Source of the DNA: Acholeplasma equirhinis
GTDB taxonomy: Bacteria; Bacillota_I; Bacilli_A; Acholeplasmatales; Acholeplasmataceae
Assembly: GCF_017052655.1 (NCBI RefSeq)
Contig: NZ_JAFIDC010000001.1
Coordinates: 930,001 to 994,000 of the forward strand
Reading direction: 5' to 3'
DNA: 64,000 nt
Shown piece by piece: positions 10,501 through 19,330 of the stretch (positions are counted from its first letter, which is position 1; every line of letters begins with the position of its first letter). Position numbers and translations under genes: made by a program. The notes under the pieces are model-generated. The model searched no databases, was not told where the DNA came from, and worked only from the letters and a program-made list of their open reading frames with translations.

Positions 10501-13500
10501 GGTTCTTTTGATACAGATTTAAGTTCAAACATACCAGATTCTGAATTGTAAATCCATTTATCTGATGCAGCAATTGCTGTTAAGTTTGTAGTCCACCAAC
10601 CTTCATTTGGAAGTGATTCTACGACTGTACCACCTAAACCGTTTGTACCTAAACTAGTAAATTCGTATTCAAAGATATTTGTAGCAGTCGCATTTTGTGA
10701 ATTTGCACCACCAATTGCTCTTGCTGAGTTAGAAGTTGTTTCAACTAAACCTGTAACAAATACATCTTTAATTGTAATTGCTGTTGATGATTCACCAAAG
10801 ATACCACCAAACCATGCATTTGTTAGACTTGCAGTAACATCTAAGTAAACACGTTCTACTGTGACACCTGATGATGATCTATGACGTGCAACAACACCAC
10901 CAGTTGAATTTGATTGACCAACAGGTCTTGTAAAGCCTTCAATAACTACTGGACCTAGATTAACTTTAGCCCAAATATCAGTAATTGTTGAACCACCTGA
11001 AGATGCATCTAAATCACCGATAATACCTGCAGGATAATAACCACGAATTGAAACTTCATCTAAAACAATATTAGAAATGTGTACTTGTGAAGTGTCTCCA
11101 CCAGTCGCACGTCCAACGATTGCAGCTGGATATTCGTGAGCTGATAGACTTGAATCTCTAATTACGATATCAGAGATATATGATGGGTTTTGACCTGAAA
11201 CTTGTCCTGCAACGAATGCTGAACGTGTAGTTGCAGCAGATGATGTGAATGTAAAGTTTTCAATTGTAAAGTTGTAAACTTTAGCACCATTTAAGTTGTG
11301 GAATAAACCGTTAAATACGTTTGTTGCTGATGTAACTTGAGTTAAATTCTTTAATGTTTTACCGTTACCATTAAGTTCACCTTTGAAGTTAGAAATTGCT
11401 CCAACCCATGTGAATCCTGTAAAGTCAATATCATTCGCTAAATAGAATTGACCTTCTTCATTGTTAGTTGTTGCCATTGCGTAAAATTCTTGTGCATTAG
11501 TAATTGGCGTACCTTCTGGAAGATCTTCCCATTTAGCATATAATGTTAAGTCAGTCATGATTTGCATATTTGCATTAAATGGCATCGTAAGTTCTACATC
11601 TGTAAACCATCCAGCAAATTGTAAACCTTCTTTAGTAGGTTCAGCTGGTAATGTGATCTTACCACCGTGTTCTACTTCAATGTCTTCAATTTCTGAACCA
11701 CCATTTGTATCGAATGAAACAGTAAGCATTTCTGGATCTGCAAGTCCACCTTTAAGTACTAATTGATACATAGTAGTTGCAGCATTAAATGCCCACTTAT
11801 TAGATTGAACTATTGCATTAAGGTTTGTTGTCCACCAAGCTTCTGTTAATGATTCAACAACAGTACCACCAGCACCACCTGAACCATTACCTGTAAATAG
11901 ATATTCATAGGCATTCGTAACAGTTGTCATTTGTGGGTTTGCACCTAAAATTGCTCTACCTGAGTTATTAGCTGTTGTAATCGTACCTGTAACGAACACA
12001 TCTTTAACGACTGCACCAGAACGATCAGTTACCGCATCAGCAACGATACCAGCACCCCATTTATCTGATGTAGCAGTAATGTCCATATAGACACGTTCAA
12101 TTAATGTTGCTGCACCACTTGGTCTAACACGTGATGCGATACCACCTAAACGTTCAGCAAGACCAACACCACGACCGCCGTGATTAAGTTCAACACCACC
12201 GATGTTAACTTTTGCCCAAACATCTGAGATTGTTGAACCACCTGATGTTCCATCAAAGTCTGCAACAATACCAGCTACATAGTAACCACGAATTGTTACG
12301 TCTTCTAAAACGATATTAGAAATATGAACTTGTGATGTGTCTCCACCAGTTGCACGTCCAACAATTGCTGCAACGTATTCATTTGCAGAAATTGAAGAGT
12401 TCTTGATCACGATATCAGAAATGTATGATGCATTTTGACCTGAAACCTGTCCTGCAATAAACGCTGAACGGGTTGTTGCTGCAGTCGATGTGAATGTAAA
12501 GTTTTCAATTGTAAAATTGTAAACTTTAGCACCATTTAAGTTATGGAATAAACCGTTAAATATATTTGTTGCAGAAATAACTTGAGTTAAATTCTTTAAT
12601 GTTTTACCGTTACCATTGAACTCACCTTTGAAGTTAGAAATTGCTCCAACCCATGTGAATCCTGTAAAGTCAATATCATTCGCAAGGAAGAATTTACCTT
12701 CTTCATTGTTAGTTGTTGCCATAGTGTAGAATTCTTGAGCATTAAAGATTGGTGTACCTTCAGGAGTTTCACCACCTTCATCCTCTTCTTGCCACTTAGC
12801 ATATAAAGTCATATCTTCGGTAATAGGTGTTGAAGGGTTAAATTGTGTTGTTAATTCAGCATCAATAAACCAACCAACAAATAAGAATCCTTCTTTAGTT
12901 GGAGGAACGCCTAAAGTAATTGTTCCACCTTGTAACACTTTAATATCTGCTACAGCTGAACCACCATTTGATTCAAATGAAACTGTCATTTCTGGTAATT
13001 CGACTTCACTCCATTTAGCATGTAGTGTTAAATCCGCAGAAACTGGTTCATCAAAATCATAAAGTGTTGTTAATTCAGCATCAATATACCAACCTTCAAA
13101 GACAAATCCTAATCTTGTAGGGTCTTGAGGTTCTGTTGCTTTTTCACCTTCTAGAACTTGTTGAACAGCAACTGCTGAACCACCATTTGATTCAAATGAG
13201 ACTGTAAATACTTCTGTAAACTTAGCAGTTAGTGTCACTGATTCTGTTACTGGACCTTCAAATAATTCGGTACCATCAAACCAACCTAAGAATGCACCGA
13301 GTGCAGGATTGATATAAATTTCTGATAAATTTTGACCATCACGAACATATTGAACTTGTTCTACTTCTTCACTGAACTTAAGTGTAACTTTATGTCCAAG
13401 ATCAATTTCATAACCTAAAAGTGATGGCAATTCACCTTGTGATTTAGTCCAATCAGAACCAAGGTGTAATGTTAAAGTCGTTGTAAAGTCTTCAACTGAC

Positions 13501-15224
13501 TTGAATACATTCGCTTGAGGAACATTCACACCATTTAGGTTTGCACGATCATAATTGAACGCGAAAACATATGCATTTTCAGCAGTTGGAACATTGCTTC
13601 TTGCAATATGTCCATTATTGCTATCTGACGCATGTGTTGTTTGATAATTTAAAACTAATACGATATTTTTAAATTCACCTGGTAATACTTTAGATGCTGC
13701 ACCATGTACAGTTTCATCTAAATTAGCCATGTTGTTATCAGCACGACCAACTACACCACCTAAATAACGAAGACCTGTAAGATTTGCATAAACAACTGCA
13801 CCATCGACGAATAATTCAGGTAGATCATTTACGTTGTTACCATTTCTTCTTGCTTCACCTAAGATTGCACCAACACGTTCACCTGTTGTTTCAACAACAA
13901 CATCTAATAATAAATCTTTAACTAATAATTTAGATGATTCAATGTCACCAACTAAACCACCAGTTGCATTTGAATTTGAATGAACAGATGCACTTAATAA
14001 AACTGATTTTTCAATTGTTAATGTAGATTTATCTGTTGCACCTTGAACGTGACCAACAAAGCCACCAACACCAGCTGCAGCACCTTCAACTGTTGCATTT
14101 AATACTGCAACATTTTGAATAAGTACTGTTGAACCATTCATGATACGTCCAACTAATACCCCTGCTTGTGCACCAGTCTTAAGATTAATGTTTTCTATTG
14201 TTAAATCTTTAATTGAACCACCTGACATACGTGGGAAAATACCACCAATATTTGGTGCTTCAATATCTAAATTAGAAATCTTCTTACCATTACCATTGAA
14301 ATGGAAGTTGTGGATAGGAATTGCATCGCCTACCCAAATTGATGCATCCCAATCAAATGTTGAGAAGTCTAAATCAAATTTAAGATAGAAATGATCTCCA
14401 GGAGCGTATTGAATTAAACCACTTGCTAAGTTATAGAATTCTAAAGTAGTTGTAATCGGTGTACCTTCTGGGATTGCTTCCCATTTAGCATATAAAGTGA
14501 TATTTGCTGTTACAACATCATTTTCAAAGTCCCATTGATTAATAAATCCAGGTTCTTTAAACCAACCAACAAGTTCGTAACCAGTATATTCGGCATCTGG
14601 TTGGTTAATTTTTGTGTTTTCATTTGCTTCAACACTATCAGGTAAGACATCACCCAGACCTGCGTTGAATGTAACAGTAAATTTAATAGCAGATACTTCT
14701 TGCCATTTCGCATATAAAGTCATGTTTGCATTCACGACTGTAGATGTTTGAGCAGCTTGAGTTAATGCTTGGTCTAAGAACCAACCTTGGAAGGTATAAC
14801 CTTCACGAGTTGTTGTTGGTAGATCACCAAGCGTTGAACCTGCTTGTTTAGTTACCGGAAGTACAGCACTACCACCATTTGCATTAAAGGTCACTGTATA
14901 ATTTTGTACCTGACCTGATTCTAGCCATTTGGCATGAAGAGTTATATTGCTTTGTACTGTATCGGTTTCAAAAATCCAATCATCTGTATATTGTGCGTCT
15001 TTAAACCAACCTTCAAATGTAAATCCGTTTCTAGTCGGATCTTGAGGTTTAGTTACGAGACTACCAGCTTCAACTGTTTGACTTGGGACATTGGTTCCAC
15101 CATGAGAATCAAACACAACAGTATATTGAGTTGGCTCTTCAATGATTTCTTCACAGGCTACTAAAAATAGCACTGTCAATATGCCCAAAACGAACACTAA
15201 AACACGTTTGAGATTAAAATTCAT
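7503..15224 (-). CDS. Giant secreted lipoprotein pectinesterase (CE8) with InlB_B repeats and GLUG-type beta-helix modules
   Basis: A 2573-aa lipoprotein (lipobox LVAC). InlB_B repeats lie at about 33-100, 105-178, 182-253, 673-740, 745-815, 1165-1236, 1585-1653 and 1654-1722. They alternate with four GLUG-like beta-helix modules at about 255-610, 821-1155, 1236-1570 and 1730-2040, each opening with an AQEFY..NDIDF-type segment and an NGNGKxLxNL turn. Ig-like domains (about 2060-2215) precede a C-terminal pectin methylesterase domain (about 2220-2573). That domain keeps the CE8 signatures: QAVAL, FYGFQDTLY, DYIFGNG (catalytic Asp) and GRPWD (Arg). It removes methyl esters so the downstream pectate lyase can act. 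Modules two and three are near-duplicates at DNA level (period 1245 bp). The start has GGGAGGAAG upstream, and a cre site lies in the leader. Confidence 0.88.
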   Translation of the reverse strand: MNFNLKRVLVFVLGILTVLFLVACEEIIEEPTQYTVVFDSHGGTNVPSQTVEAGSLVTKPQDPTRNGFTFEGWFKDAQYTDDWIFETDTVQSNITLHAKWLESGQVQNYTVTFNANGGSAVLPVTKQAGSTLGDLPTTTREGYTFQGWFLDQALTQAAQTSTVVNANMTLYAKWQEVSAIKFTVTFNAGLGDVLPDSVEANENTKINQPDAEYTGYELVGWFKEPGFINQWDFENDVVTANITLYAKWEAIPEGTPITTTLEFYNLASGLIQYAPGDHFYLKFDLDFSTFDWDASIWVGDAIPIHNFHFNGNGKKISNLDIEAPNIGGIFPRMSGGSIKDLTIENINLKTGAQAGVLVGRIMNGSTVLIQNVAVLNATVEGAAAGVGGFVGHVQGATDKSTLTIEKSVLLSASVHSNSNATGGLVGDIESSKLLVKDLLLDVVVETTGERVGAILGEARRNGNNVNDLPELFVDGAVVYANLTGLRYLGGVVGRADNNMANLDETVHGAASKVLPGEFKNIVLVLNYQTTHASDSNNGHIARSNVPTAENAYVFAFNYDRANLNGVNVPQANVFKSVEDFTTTLTLHLGSDWTKSQGELPSLLGYEIDLGHKVTLKFSEEVEQVQYVRDGQNLSEIYINPALGAFLGWFDGTELFEGPVTESVTLTAKFTEVFTVSFESNGGSAVAVQQVLEGEKATEPQDPTRLGFVFEGWYIDAELTTLYDFDEPVSADLTLHAKWSEVELPEMTVSFESNGGSAVADIKVLQGGTITLGVPPTKEGFLFVGWFIDAELTTQFNPSTPITEDMTLYAKWQEEDEGGETPEGTPIFNAQEFYTMATTNNEEGKFFLANDIDFTGFTWVGAISNFKGEFNGNGKTLKNLTQVISATNIFNGLFHNLNGAKVYNFTIENFTFTSTAATTRSAFIAGQVSGQNASYISDIVIKNSSISANEYVAAIVGRATGGDTSQVHISNIVLEDVTIRGYYVAGIVADFDGTSGGSTISDVWAKVNIGGVELNHGGRGVGLAERLGGIASRVRPSGAATLIERVYMDITATSDKWGAGIVADAVTDRSGAVVKDVFVTGTITTANNSGRAILGANPQMTTVTNAYEYLFTGNGSGGAGGTVVESLTEAWWTTNLNAIVQSNKWAFNAATTMYQLVLKGGLADPEMLTVSFDTNGGSEIEDIEVEHGGKITLPAEPTKEGLQFAGWFTDVELTMPFNANMQIMTDLTLYAKWEDLPEGTPITNAQEFYAMATTNNEEGQFYLANDIDFTGFTWVGAISNFKGELNGNGKTLKNLTQVTSATNVFNGLFHNLNGAKVYNFTIENFTFTSSAATTRSAFVAGQVSGQNPSYISDIVIRDSSLSAHEYPAAIVGRATGGDTSQVHISNIVLDEVSIRGYYPAGIIGDLDASSGGSTITDIWAKVNLGPVVIEGFTRPVGQSNSTGGVVARHRSSSGVTVERVYLDVTASLTNAWFGGIFGESSTAITIKDVFVTGLVETTSNSARAIGGANSQNATATNIFEYEFTSLGTNGLGGTVVESLPNEGWWTTNLTAIAASDKWIYNSESGMFELKSVSKEPIQPEEPGETDEFTVSFETNGGSVISDIIVESGKLIVLPANPTRDGYNFVGWFTDAELTESFVQATPITADMTLYAKWVITHTVSFESNGGTNVADQIVADGAKATVVTSFKPGYTFLGWSTIADEFVPFDLATELITGDLMLYAFFEEITEPEDVIMISTAQELLDLFNTGGNGYYKLANDIDFDGMPIAVSTSGSRNFSGVLDGNGHKLSNIDATASSNKQGVFFKQLQGGIIKNFVIENSSYTGAGEASAFIVASVHGGSIIENIEFFNVSVINAGAYTAMVAGGDEGNANPGLPITIRNIIIRNFGDAKLQATGDYHGVVVGTIRNGNVTINFSNIYVETTATTNGQTMGGILGRINASNVTVNVTNAVVKSNLTASKQVAAVVGQSAANNTINIDRVYVSNSVFTQNETTVNSMTGNALGTINITKGFYTDSLSLKSGENDRPVTQGTLIEHEDVDQDWFNSQEFSDFFKVQGDDIVLNRDSEVVPLGLLINDSNLAPVYIVGDTFDPSLFKVFMLYSDGSQVEIELDDEDLEIDLQMIDMQAVGEYEITFTYLDFVKVYTLKVVEIESIDIYEVDFVDVYLLGQAMNTQTIHVYATLSNGNLLKLNLDDLTEVTDYNSAVAGVYGLKYTFLEFETRELEVIVLASALMPIDNGVTVYVDGSLESSNPDNLIFKQVGQALQALKKSSLASTVIKVMWIADGLYFEKLTIDIPNLTMIGESREGTILDYNQASGNQKPEGGNWGTQGSASVSVKGAATGLTVTRMTISNSFDYFGSSLPDKQAVALVTEADKVIFYDVAFYGFQDTLYAKQGRQWYLNTYIEGAVDYIFGNGGPVFIEESVIHTLYRSNADGVITAFKGFNNTAADSLLDYGVVFYNNQLTSENTARPVNFGRPWDQQASVAFIGNQIQPGMLTTAGWTDMSGNLPQNARFYEHGNTINDVVMSNTTHGKTLITEQVENWTNKAIIFAQQNGMVNWGSTWDYEAQLNALQALFAE
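11221..11477. repeat. Internal direct repeat copy A in the pectinesterase gene
   Basis: The best-conserved 257-bp block of a repeated module. Each base pairs with the block at 12466-12722 at a constant offset of 1245 bp with no indels, and by eye about nine bases in ten match. It encodes the start of the third GLUG module. Confidence 0.85.
12466..12722. repeat. Internal direct repeat copy B in the pectinesterase gene
   Basis: Partner of 11221-11477, encoding the start of the second GLUG module. The 1245-bp period equals 415 codons, so gain or loss of one unit keeps the reading frame. Confidence 0.85.
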
Positions 15225-15264
15225 CTTTACTTCCTCCCTTTGTTCCTCTTTACACGCTTCATTG

Positions 15265-15278
15265 TGAAAGCGTTTTAT
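15265..15278. promoter_or_regulatory. Candidate cre (CcpA) site upstream of the pectinesterase
   Basis: TGAAAGCGTTTTAT matches 13 of 14 positions of the Gram-positive cre consensus TGWAARCGYTWWCW. It lies 41 bp upstream of the start codon, a roadblock position for carbon catabolite repression of the pectinesterase-pectate lyase operon. Confidence 0.65.
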
Positions 15279-15313
15279 TCAAGTATATTATATAAAATAT
15301 AATCTTTTTTTAT

Positions 15314-15323
15314 TATGTGCAAA
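15314..15323 (-). promoter_or_regulatory. Shared upstream box TTTGCACATA (copy 2)
   Basis: On the minus strand TTTGCACATA points at the pectinesterase. TTGCAC could itself be a -35, with TATTTT 17 nt downstream as a modest -10; a TATAAT also occurs at 15287-15292. See copies at 1509 and 23188. Confidence 0.4.
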
Positions 15324-15338
15324 ATAACCATAAAAGAA

Positions 15339-15375
15339 AATGCGAAAGAGGCTTTGCAATTTCCTTTTTCGCATT
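15339..15375. terminator. Intrinsic terminator after galM
   Basis: AATGCGAAAGAGG pairs with CCTTTTTCGCATT around an 11-nt loop, with T-rich tails on both strands. It ends the minus-strand ATPase-enolase-galM operon just upstream of the pectinesterase promoter. Confidence 0.8.
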
Positions 15376-15381
15376 GTTTTT

Positions 15382-16344
15382 TTATATATTTTCTTCTAAT
15401 GTATATGAAATAAATTGATGATACTTCTTCCCTTTTCTCAAGATAACATCTGAGAAGTTTTCATGATTTATTGCATCGGGTTCATACTGACATTCAAATG
15501 CAATCCCACCATATAATGGAATATCTTTTAAATCCTTAGTTAATTGCTTAAACTTGCGGTTTACTGAGTAAACTTGAAAGCCTGGATAACTGGTTTCAAT
15601 CGTTAATTTTTTTGTACCAAAACTTAACTCAATTTTAGGATTTTTTATCTTACTAAATAGATATGTATTATCAATTCCAATGATATTCATATCATTGAGT
15701 TTTTTAATTTGTTCTCCGATATAAGTTTCTTTTTGAAAGTCATATGGAGTATCTTTAACAGGTATTATTTTACCTGTTGGAATGAGTTCAGAATCCACTT
15801 CTAAAATACGGTCCGCATCCATTAAAAGTCGATGACCTAAAATGTCACGATCACCTAAATTAAAGTGTCCATGATTGGTCAGATTTAAAATGGTATCTTC
15901 ACTTGATTCTGCATCATAAGTTAAAACCATTTTAGGTCCATGTAATTCATAGGTTATATAGAGTGTAACTTCTCCTGGAAAACCCATCTCCATATTTGGT
16001 GATATATACTTAAATTTAATTTTAGTATCGGTTTGTTCTATGACATCAAATATGCGAATATTAAACCCATCTGGTCCACCGTGGAGATTATGCTTGTCTA
16101 AATTGTTTTTAGCAAGTTCATAGGTTTTTCCATTTAGTTTAAAAGATGCATTTTTAATTCGGTTTGCAACACGACCTACGGTCGATCCGAAATATCCCGC
16201 TTTAGAATCCCTATAAACCTCTAAGTCATGATTATTGAGCATAATCGATGTCTTATCAGAAAAAGCGAGCCACTCATAAATCGTGGCTCCGTGATCTATT
16301 AAGCGTATATGTTGATATGAATTTTTAATTTCATAAATACGCAT
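15382..16344 (-). CDS. galM: Aldose 1-epimerase (mutarotase)
   Basis: A 320-aa cytoplasmic GalM-family beta-sandwich. It interconverts alpha and beta anomers of free sugars so kinases and isomerases can use them. Family signatures are visible: STVGRVANRIKNASFKLNGKTYEL near residues 53-75, NLHGGPDGFN (about 86-95), NLTNHGHFNLG with the catalytic His region (about 155-165), and a late IAFECQYEPDA block with the conserved Glu (about 280). It starts 16 nt after the enolase-superfamily gene and ends the operon, so its sugar is probably the one released from the imported plant oligosaccharide. The sugar specificity is not readable. Confidence 0.85.
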   Translation of the reverse strand: MRIYEIKNSYQHIRLIDHGATIYEWLAFSDKTSIMLNNHDLEVYRDSKAGYFGSTVGRVANRIKNASFKLNGKTYELAKNNLDKHNLHGGPDGFNIRIFDVIEQTDTKIKFKYISPNMEMGFPGEVTLYITYELHGPKMVLTYDAESSEDTILNLTNHGHFNLGDRDILGHRLLMDADRILEVDSELIPTGKIIPVKDTPYDFQKETYIGEQIKKLNDMNIIGIDNTYLFSKIKNPKIELSFGTKKLTIETSYPGFQVYSVNRKFKQLTKDLKDIPLYGGIAFECQYEPDAINHENFSDVILRKGKKYHQFISYTLEENI

Positions 16345-16360
16345 ATTTAATGTCTCTTTC

Positions 16361-17461
16361 TTAAAACTCAGATTTGTGTGGAGCTAATTTTTCAAAGTCA
16401 AATTCAACACCAATACCAGGGGTATCTGGTGCTACCGCTCTATGTGTTTCTTTATTGATAACTAATGGACGTTTAGTATACTGATCAATTGGGAATGAGT
16501 GCACTTCTAAATAACCAGCATTTGGCATCGCCGCTAATAAAGAAACATGAAGTTCTTGCATACCATGTGTAGATACTTTTAAGTCATGCAGTTGTGCAAG
16601 ATGAGCAACTTTTAAGAAGCCTGTAATACCACCCACATTTGAAGCATCAGGTTGTGGGAAGTCTACCTTACCATAACGAATTAAATGTTCAAATTCTTTT
16701 GGTGTTCTTAAGTTTTCACCTGCTGCGATTGCCATACCTGTTCTATCTGCAATAATCTTATGGCCTTCGTAGTTATTTGGATCAATTGGTTCTTCTAAGA
16801 AAATGATATTATATTTTAGTAATTCACGAGCTGCTCTAATTGCATATTCAACAGTCCAACTCATATTAGCATCTACCATGAAATCAACATCTGGTCCAAT
16901 CATTTCACGAAGTGCTTTAACACGTGCAATATCTTCAGCTAAAGTCTTTTGACCTAACTTAATTTTAATTGCAGTTAATCCCATATCTAAATAGTTTTTA
17001 TGGTGTTTAAGGAGTTTTTCAAGTGGGAAAGCAAGGTCGATTGCACCACCGTAAGCTTTAACTTCTTTATTATGTCCTCCAAGTAATTTCCATAGAGGTT
17101 CACCGGCTTTTTTAGCACGTAAATCCCAAAGTGCGATATCAACTGCAGAAATCGAAAATGAAGCAAGTCCACCATGACCAACATAGTGAATGCCTGTTTG
17201 CATTTGTTCCCATAAATCTTCAACACATGCTGGATCTTTACCTAGTAAAACATTTCTTAATTCAACTTGAATAAGTTTACATATGCTGCGTCCACCAAAA
17301 CCTCCAGTGTATGTGTATCCTACACCTTCTCTACCATCATCCGTTAAGATTTTAACGATTGGCACTTCAAAGTGAGTATGAACTCCATGTTTGGCATCAC
17401 TGACTAATTCAGGTAATGGGATGCGGTAGTATTCTACAATGACATCTTTAATTTTTGACAT
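16361..17461 (-). CDS. Enolase-superfamily sugar-acid dehydratase or cycloisomerase (mandelate racemase/MLE type)
   Basis: A 366-aa protein with the N-terminal capping domain and C-terminal barrel of the mandelate racemase/muconate lactonizing group. The KxK base pair is K166-I-K168. Metal ligands fit D197 (MVDANMSW), E223 (FLEEP) and E249 (AAGEN). D272 and H299 (STHGMQE) form the His-Asp dyad. All catalytic residues are present, so it should be active. In a pectin setting an aldarate or uronate derivative (galactarate dehydratase or galactarolactone cycloisomerase type) is likely, but this is inference from context. It starts behind AAAAGGAGAA, 32 nt after the ATPase gene, within the same operon as galM. 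Confidence 0.8.
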   Translation of the reverse strand: MSKIKDVIVEYYRIPLPELVSDAKHGVHTHFEVPIVKILTDDGREGVGYTYTGGFGGRSICKLIQVELRNVLLGKDPACVEDLWEQMQTGIHYVGHGGLASFSISAVDIALWDLRAKKAGEPLWKLLGGHNKEVKAYGGAIDLAFPLEKLLKHHKNYLDMGLTAIKIKLGQKTLAEDIARVKALREMIGPDVDFMVDANMSWTVEYAIRAARELLKYNIIFLEEPIDPNNYEGHKIIADRTGMAIAAGENLRTPKEFEHLIRYGKVDFPQPDASNVGGITGFLKVAHLAQLHDLKVSTHGMQELHVSLLAAMPNAGYLEVHSFPIDQYTKRPLVINKETHRAVAPDTPGIGVEFDFEKLAPHKSEF

Positions 17462-17493
17462 GATAAAATTCTCCTTTTACATTATTCTCTTTA

Positions 17494-18603
17494 TCATTTA
17501 ATTGCAAGCTCAGTCTTTGGATTGAAAAAATGACATTTATTCATATCAAAAGAGAGTTTTAATTTTGTTCCCGCATGTATTTCTTTCGTTTCTACTGATG
17601 CGACAGCAGCTTGCTCGTTTATTGAAAAATATAGATTGGTTTCAGCACCTAACAATTCAACAAGTTCAACTTTAACTTCTATTGTTGAATTAGGGTAGGT
17701 AAGTATGACGATTTCTTCATCGTGAATATCTTCTGGTCTAATACCAAAGACAATTGGTTGATCAATATAACCTCTATCACGTAAAATGTCGACTTTACCT
17801 TGTGGAACTTCAAGTTTGAAATCACCTGCGTGGAAATATCCATCAGATTTGACAACACCTTTAATAAAGTTCATTGGAGGTGTTCCCATGAAACCTGCAA
17901 CAAACATATTCACAGGATTGTTATAGATTTCTTTAGGTGAATCTACTTGTTGAATATATCCATCACGCATAACAACAATTCGATCACCCATTGTCATCGC
18001 TTCAATTTGGTCATGGGTTACATAAATTGTTGAAGTGTTAAATTTTTCTGAGATCTTCTCATGAATTTTGATTAATTCTGTACGCATTTGAACACGGAGC
18101 TTAGCATCTAAATTTGAAAGAGGTTCATCAAGTAAGAATACCTTAGCTTCTCTTACAATTGCACGACCAAGTGCAACTCTTTGTCTTTGACCACCTGATA
18201 ATGATTTAGGTTTTCTCATTAGATAAGGTGTAAGTTCTAAAATATCTGCAACCTCTCTAACTTTTTCATCAATTTCTTCTGGTTCCATACCACGAAGTTT
18301 TAAACCATAACCAATATTATCGTAAACAGTCATATGAGGGTACAAGGCATAAGATTGGAACACCATTGCAACATCGCGTTCCTTTGGTTGTAAATCATTC
18401 ACACGGACACCATCAATATAAAAATCGCCAGAAGTTATTTCTTCTAATCCAGCAACCATTCTTAGTGTAGTTGATTTCCCACAACCTGAGGGACCTACTA
18501 ATACCACAAATTCACGATCCTCGATTTTTAAATTGAAATCATGAACTGCTTGTACACCGTTAGGATAAATTTTATTAATTTTGTTGAGTTCTAATACTGC
18601 CAT
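17494..18603 (-). CDS. msmX: CUT1-type sugar ABC transporter ATPase (MsmX/UgpC/MalK family)
   Basis: A 369-aa nucleotide-binding subunit with Walker A GPSGCGKST (37-45), Q-loop, signature LSGGQRQRVALGRA, Walker B VFLLDEPLSNLDAK, H-loop YVTHDQIEAM, and a C-terminal TOBE/OB region for contacts with permease EAA loops. It is the only ABC ATPase in the window, whereas four CUT1 permease genes at 30991-39436 have no ATPase beside them. B. subtilis MsmX is known to energise several importers, so this gene probably serves the distant permeases too (inference). The 77-nt upstream gap holds a TATAAT on the minus strand at 18633-18638, so a separate promoter from the PucR gene is possible. ATG follows TTAGGAGTGC. 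Confidence 0.9.
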   Translation of the reverse strand: MAVLELNKINKIYPNGVQAVHDFNLKIEDREFVVLVGPSGCGKSTTLRMVAGLEEITSGDFYIDGVRVNDLQPKERDVAMVFQSYALYPHMTVYDNIGYGLKLRGMEPEEIDEKVREVADILELTPYLMRKPKSLSGGQRQRVALGRAIVREAKVFLLDEPLSNLDAKLRVQMRTELIKIHEKISEKFNTSTIYVTHDQIEAMTMGDRIVVMRDGYIQQVDSPKEIYNNPVNMFVAGFMGTPPMNFIKGVVKSDGYFHAGDFKLEVPQGKVDILRDRGYIDQPIVFGIRPEDIHDEEIVILTYPNSTIEVKVELVELLGAETNLYFSINEQAAVASVETKEIHAGTKLKLSFDMNKCHFFNPKTELAIK

Positions 18604-18680
18604 AAAGCACTCCTAACTTTCTTTTCAACTCCATTATAATGAAGCCATTTTTAATTTACTATATGCACTATGCACACATC

Positions 18681-19238
18681 TTACTTTAATAAAGTATAGA
18701 TAATGTATGCTTCGACAAATCTTCTGCAATCAAAACCTGTTCTTGAATAAAATTTATCAAGTCTTTGAATTAATGTATTTCTATGTAGGTAAAGATTTTT
18801 AGCTGCTTTGCTCATGTTTTGATCGCATTCTAAAAATACCTTCACAGTGTATAGAAGGTCATTATCTTCAAAAACAGATTTTAATAGTTTCTTTTTAAAA
18901 TCTTTATCAAAAGGATAATCTACTCTTTTTAAGAGTAATTGGTAATCATCATAAATTACAGTTTGATGAAATGGAACAGCATCAAACCATTCTAATATAT
19001 CGTTCAAATCATACTTTGGTTCTTCATCGCTGTAATAAACTTTAAGGTCAGTATAAAGTTCCTCAGCTAAATTAAGGAAAAGATCTTTTTCATCAATTTT
19101 ATTTGGTTCATGGTGAATAATGAGTTTACTTGCTTGCTCATCTACTTTTAATATGCGATATGAAGTACTTAAAAGATCCAAAATCACATGTTTATATAGG
19201 CTGATTTTATTTTTAGTTTCTAGTATTATAAACGCCAT
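18681..19238 (-). CDS. PucR/CdaR-type regulator with C-terminal helix-turn-helix
   Basis: A 185-aa protein. The last about 50 residues (NMSKAAKNLYLHRNTLIQRLDKF) match the PucR-type HTH, the DNA-binding end of CdaR/PucR sugar-acid and purine regulators. The N-terminal part is short and has no recognised GAF or diacid-sensing domain, so this is a reduced member of the family. It lies directly upstream of the ATPase-enolase-galM operon in the same direction and is likely its regulator. CdaR-type proteins often control glucarate/galactarate use, which suits the enolase-family neighbour. Whether it activates or represses is not seen. Confidence 0.7.
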   Translation of the reverse strand: MAFIILETKNKISLYKHVILDLLSTSYRILKVDEQASKLIIHHEPNKIDEKDLFLNLAEELYTDLKVYYSDEEPKYDLNDILEWFDAVPFHQTVIYDDYQLLLKRVDYPFDKDFKKKLLKSVFEDNDLLYTVKVFLECDQNMSKAAKNLYLHRNTLIQRLDKFYSRTGFDCRRFVEAYIIYTLLK

Positions 19239-19305
19239 TCGTATATCCGTCCCTTTATAACTTCATTATACAACAATTAGAGATTAAATAAAACGGCAAA
19301 AATAA

Positions 19306-19325
19306 AACCGAGTTTTCACCCGGTT
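19306..19325 (-). terminator. Terminator after the 28-aa gene
   Basis: On the minus strand AACCGGG-TGAAAA-CTCGGTT forms a 7-bp stem (one G-T pair) followed by TTTATTTTT. Confidence 0.75.
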
Positions 19326-19330
19326 ATCGC

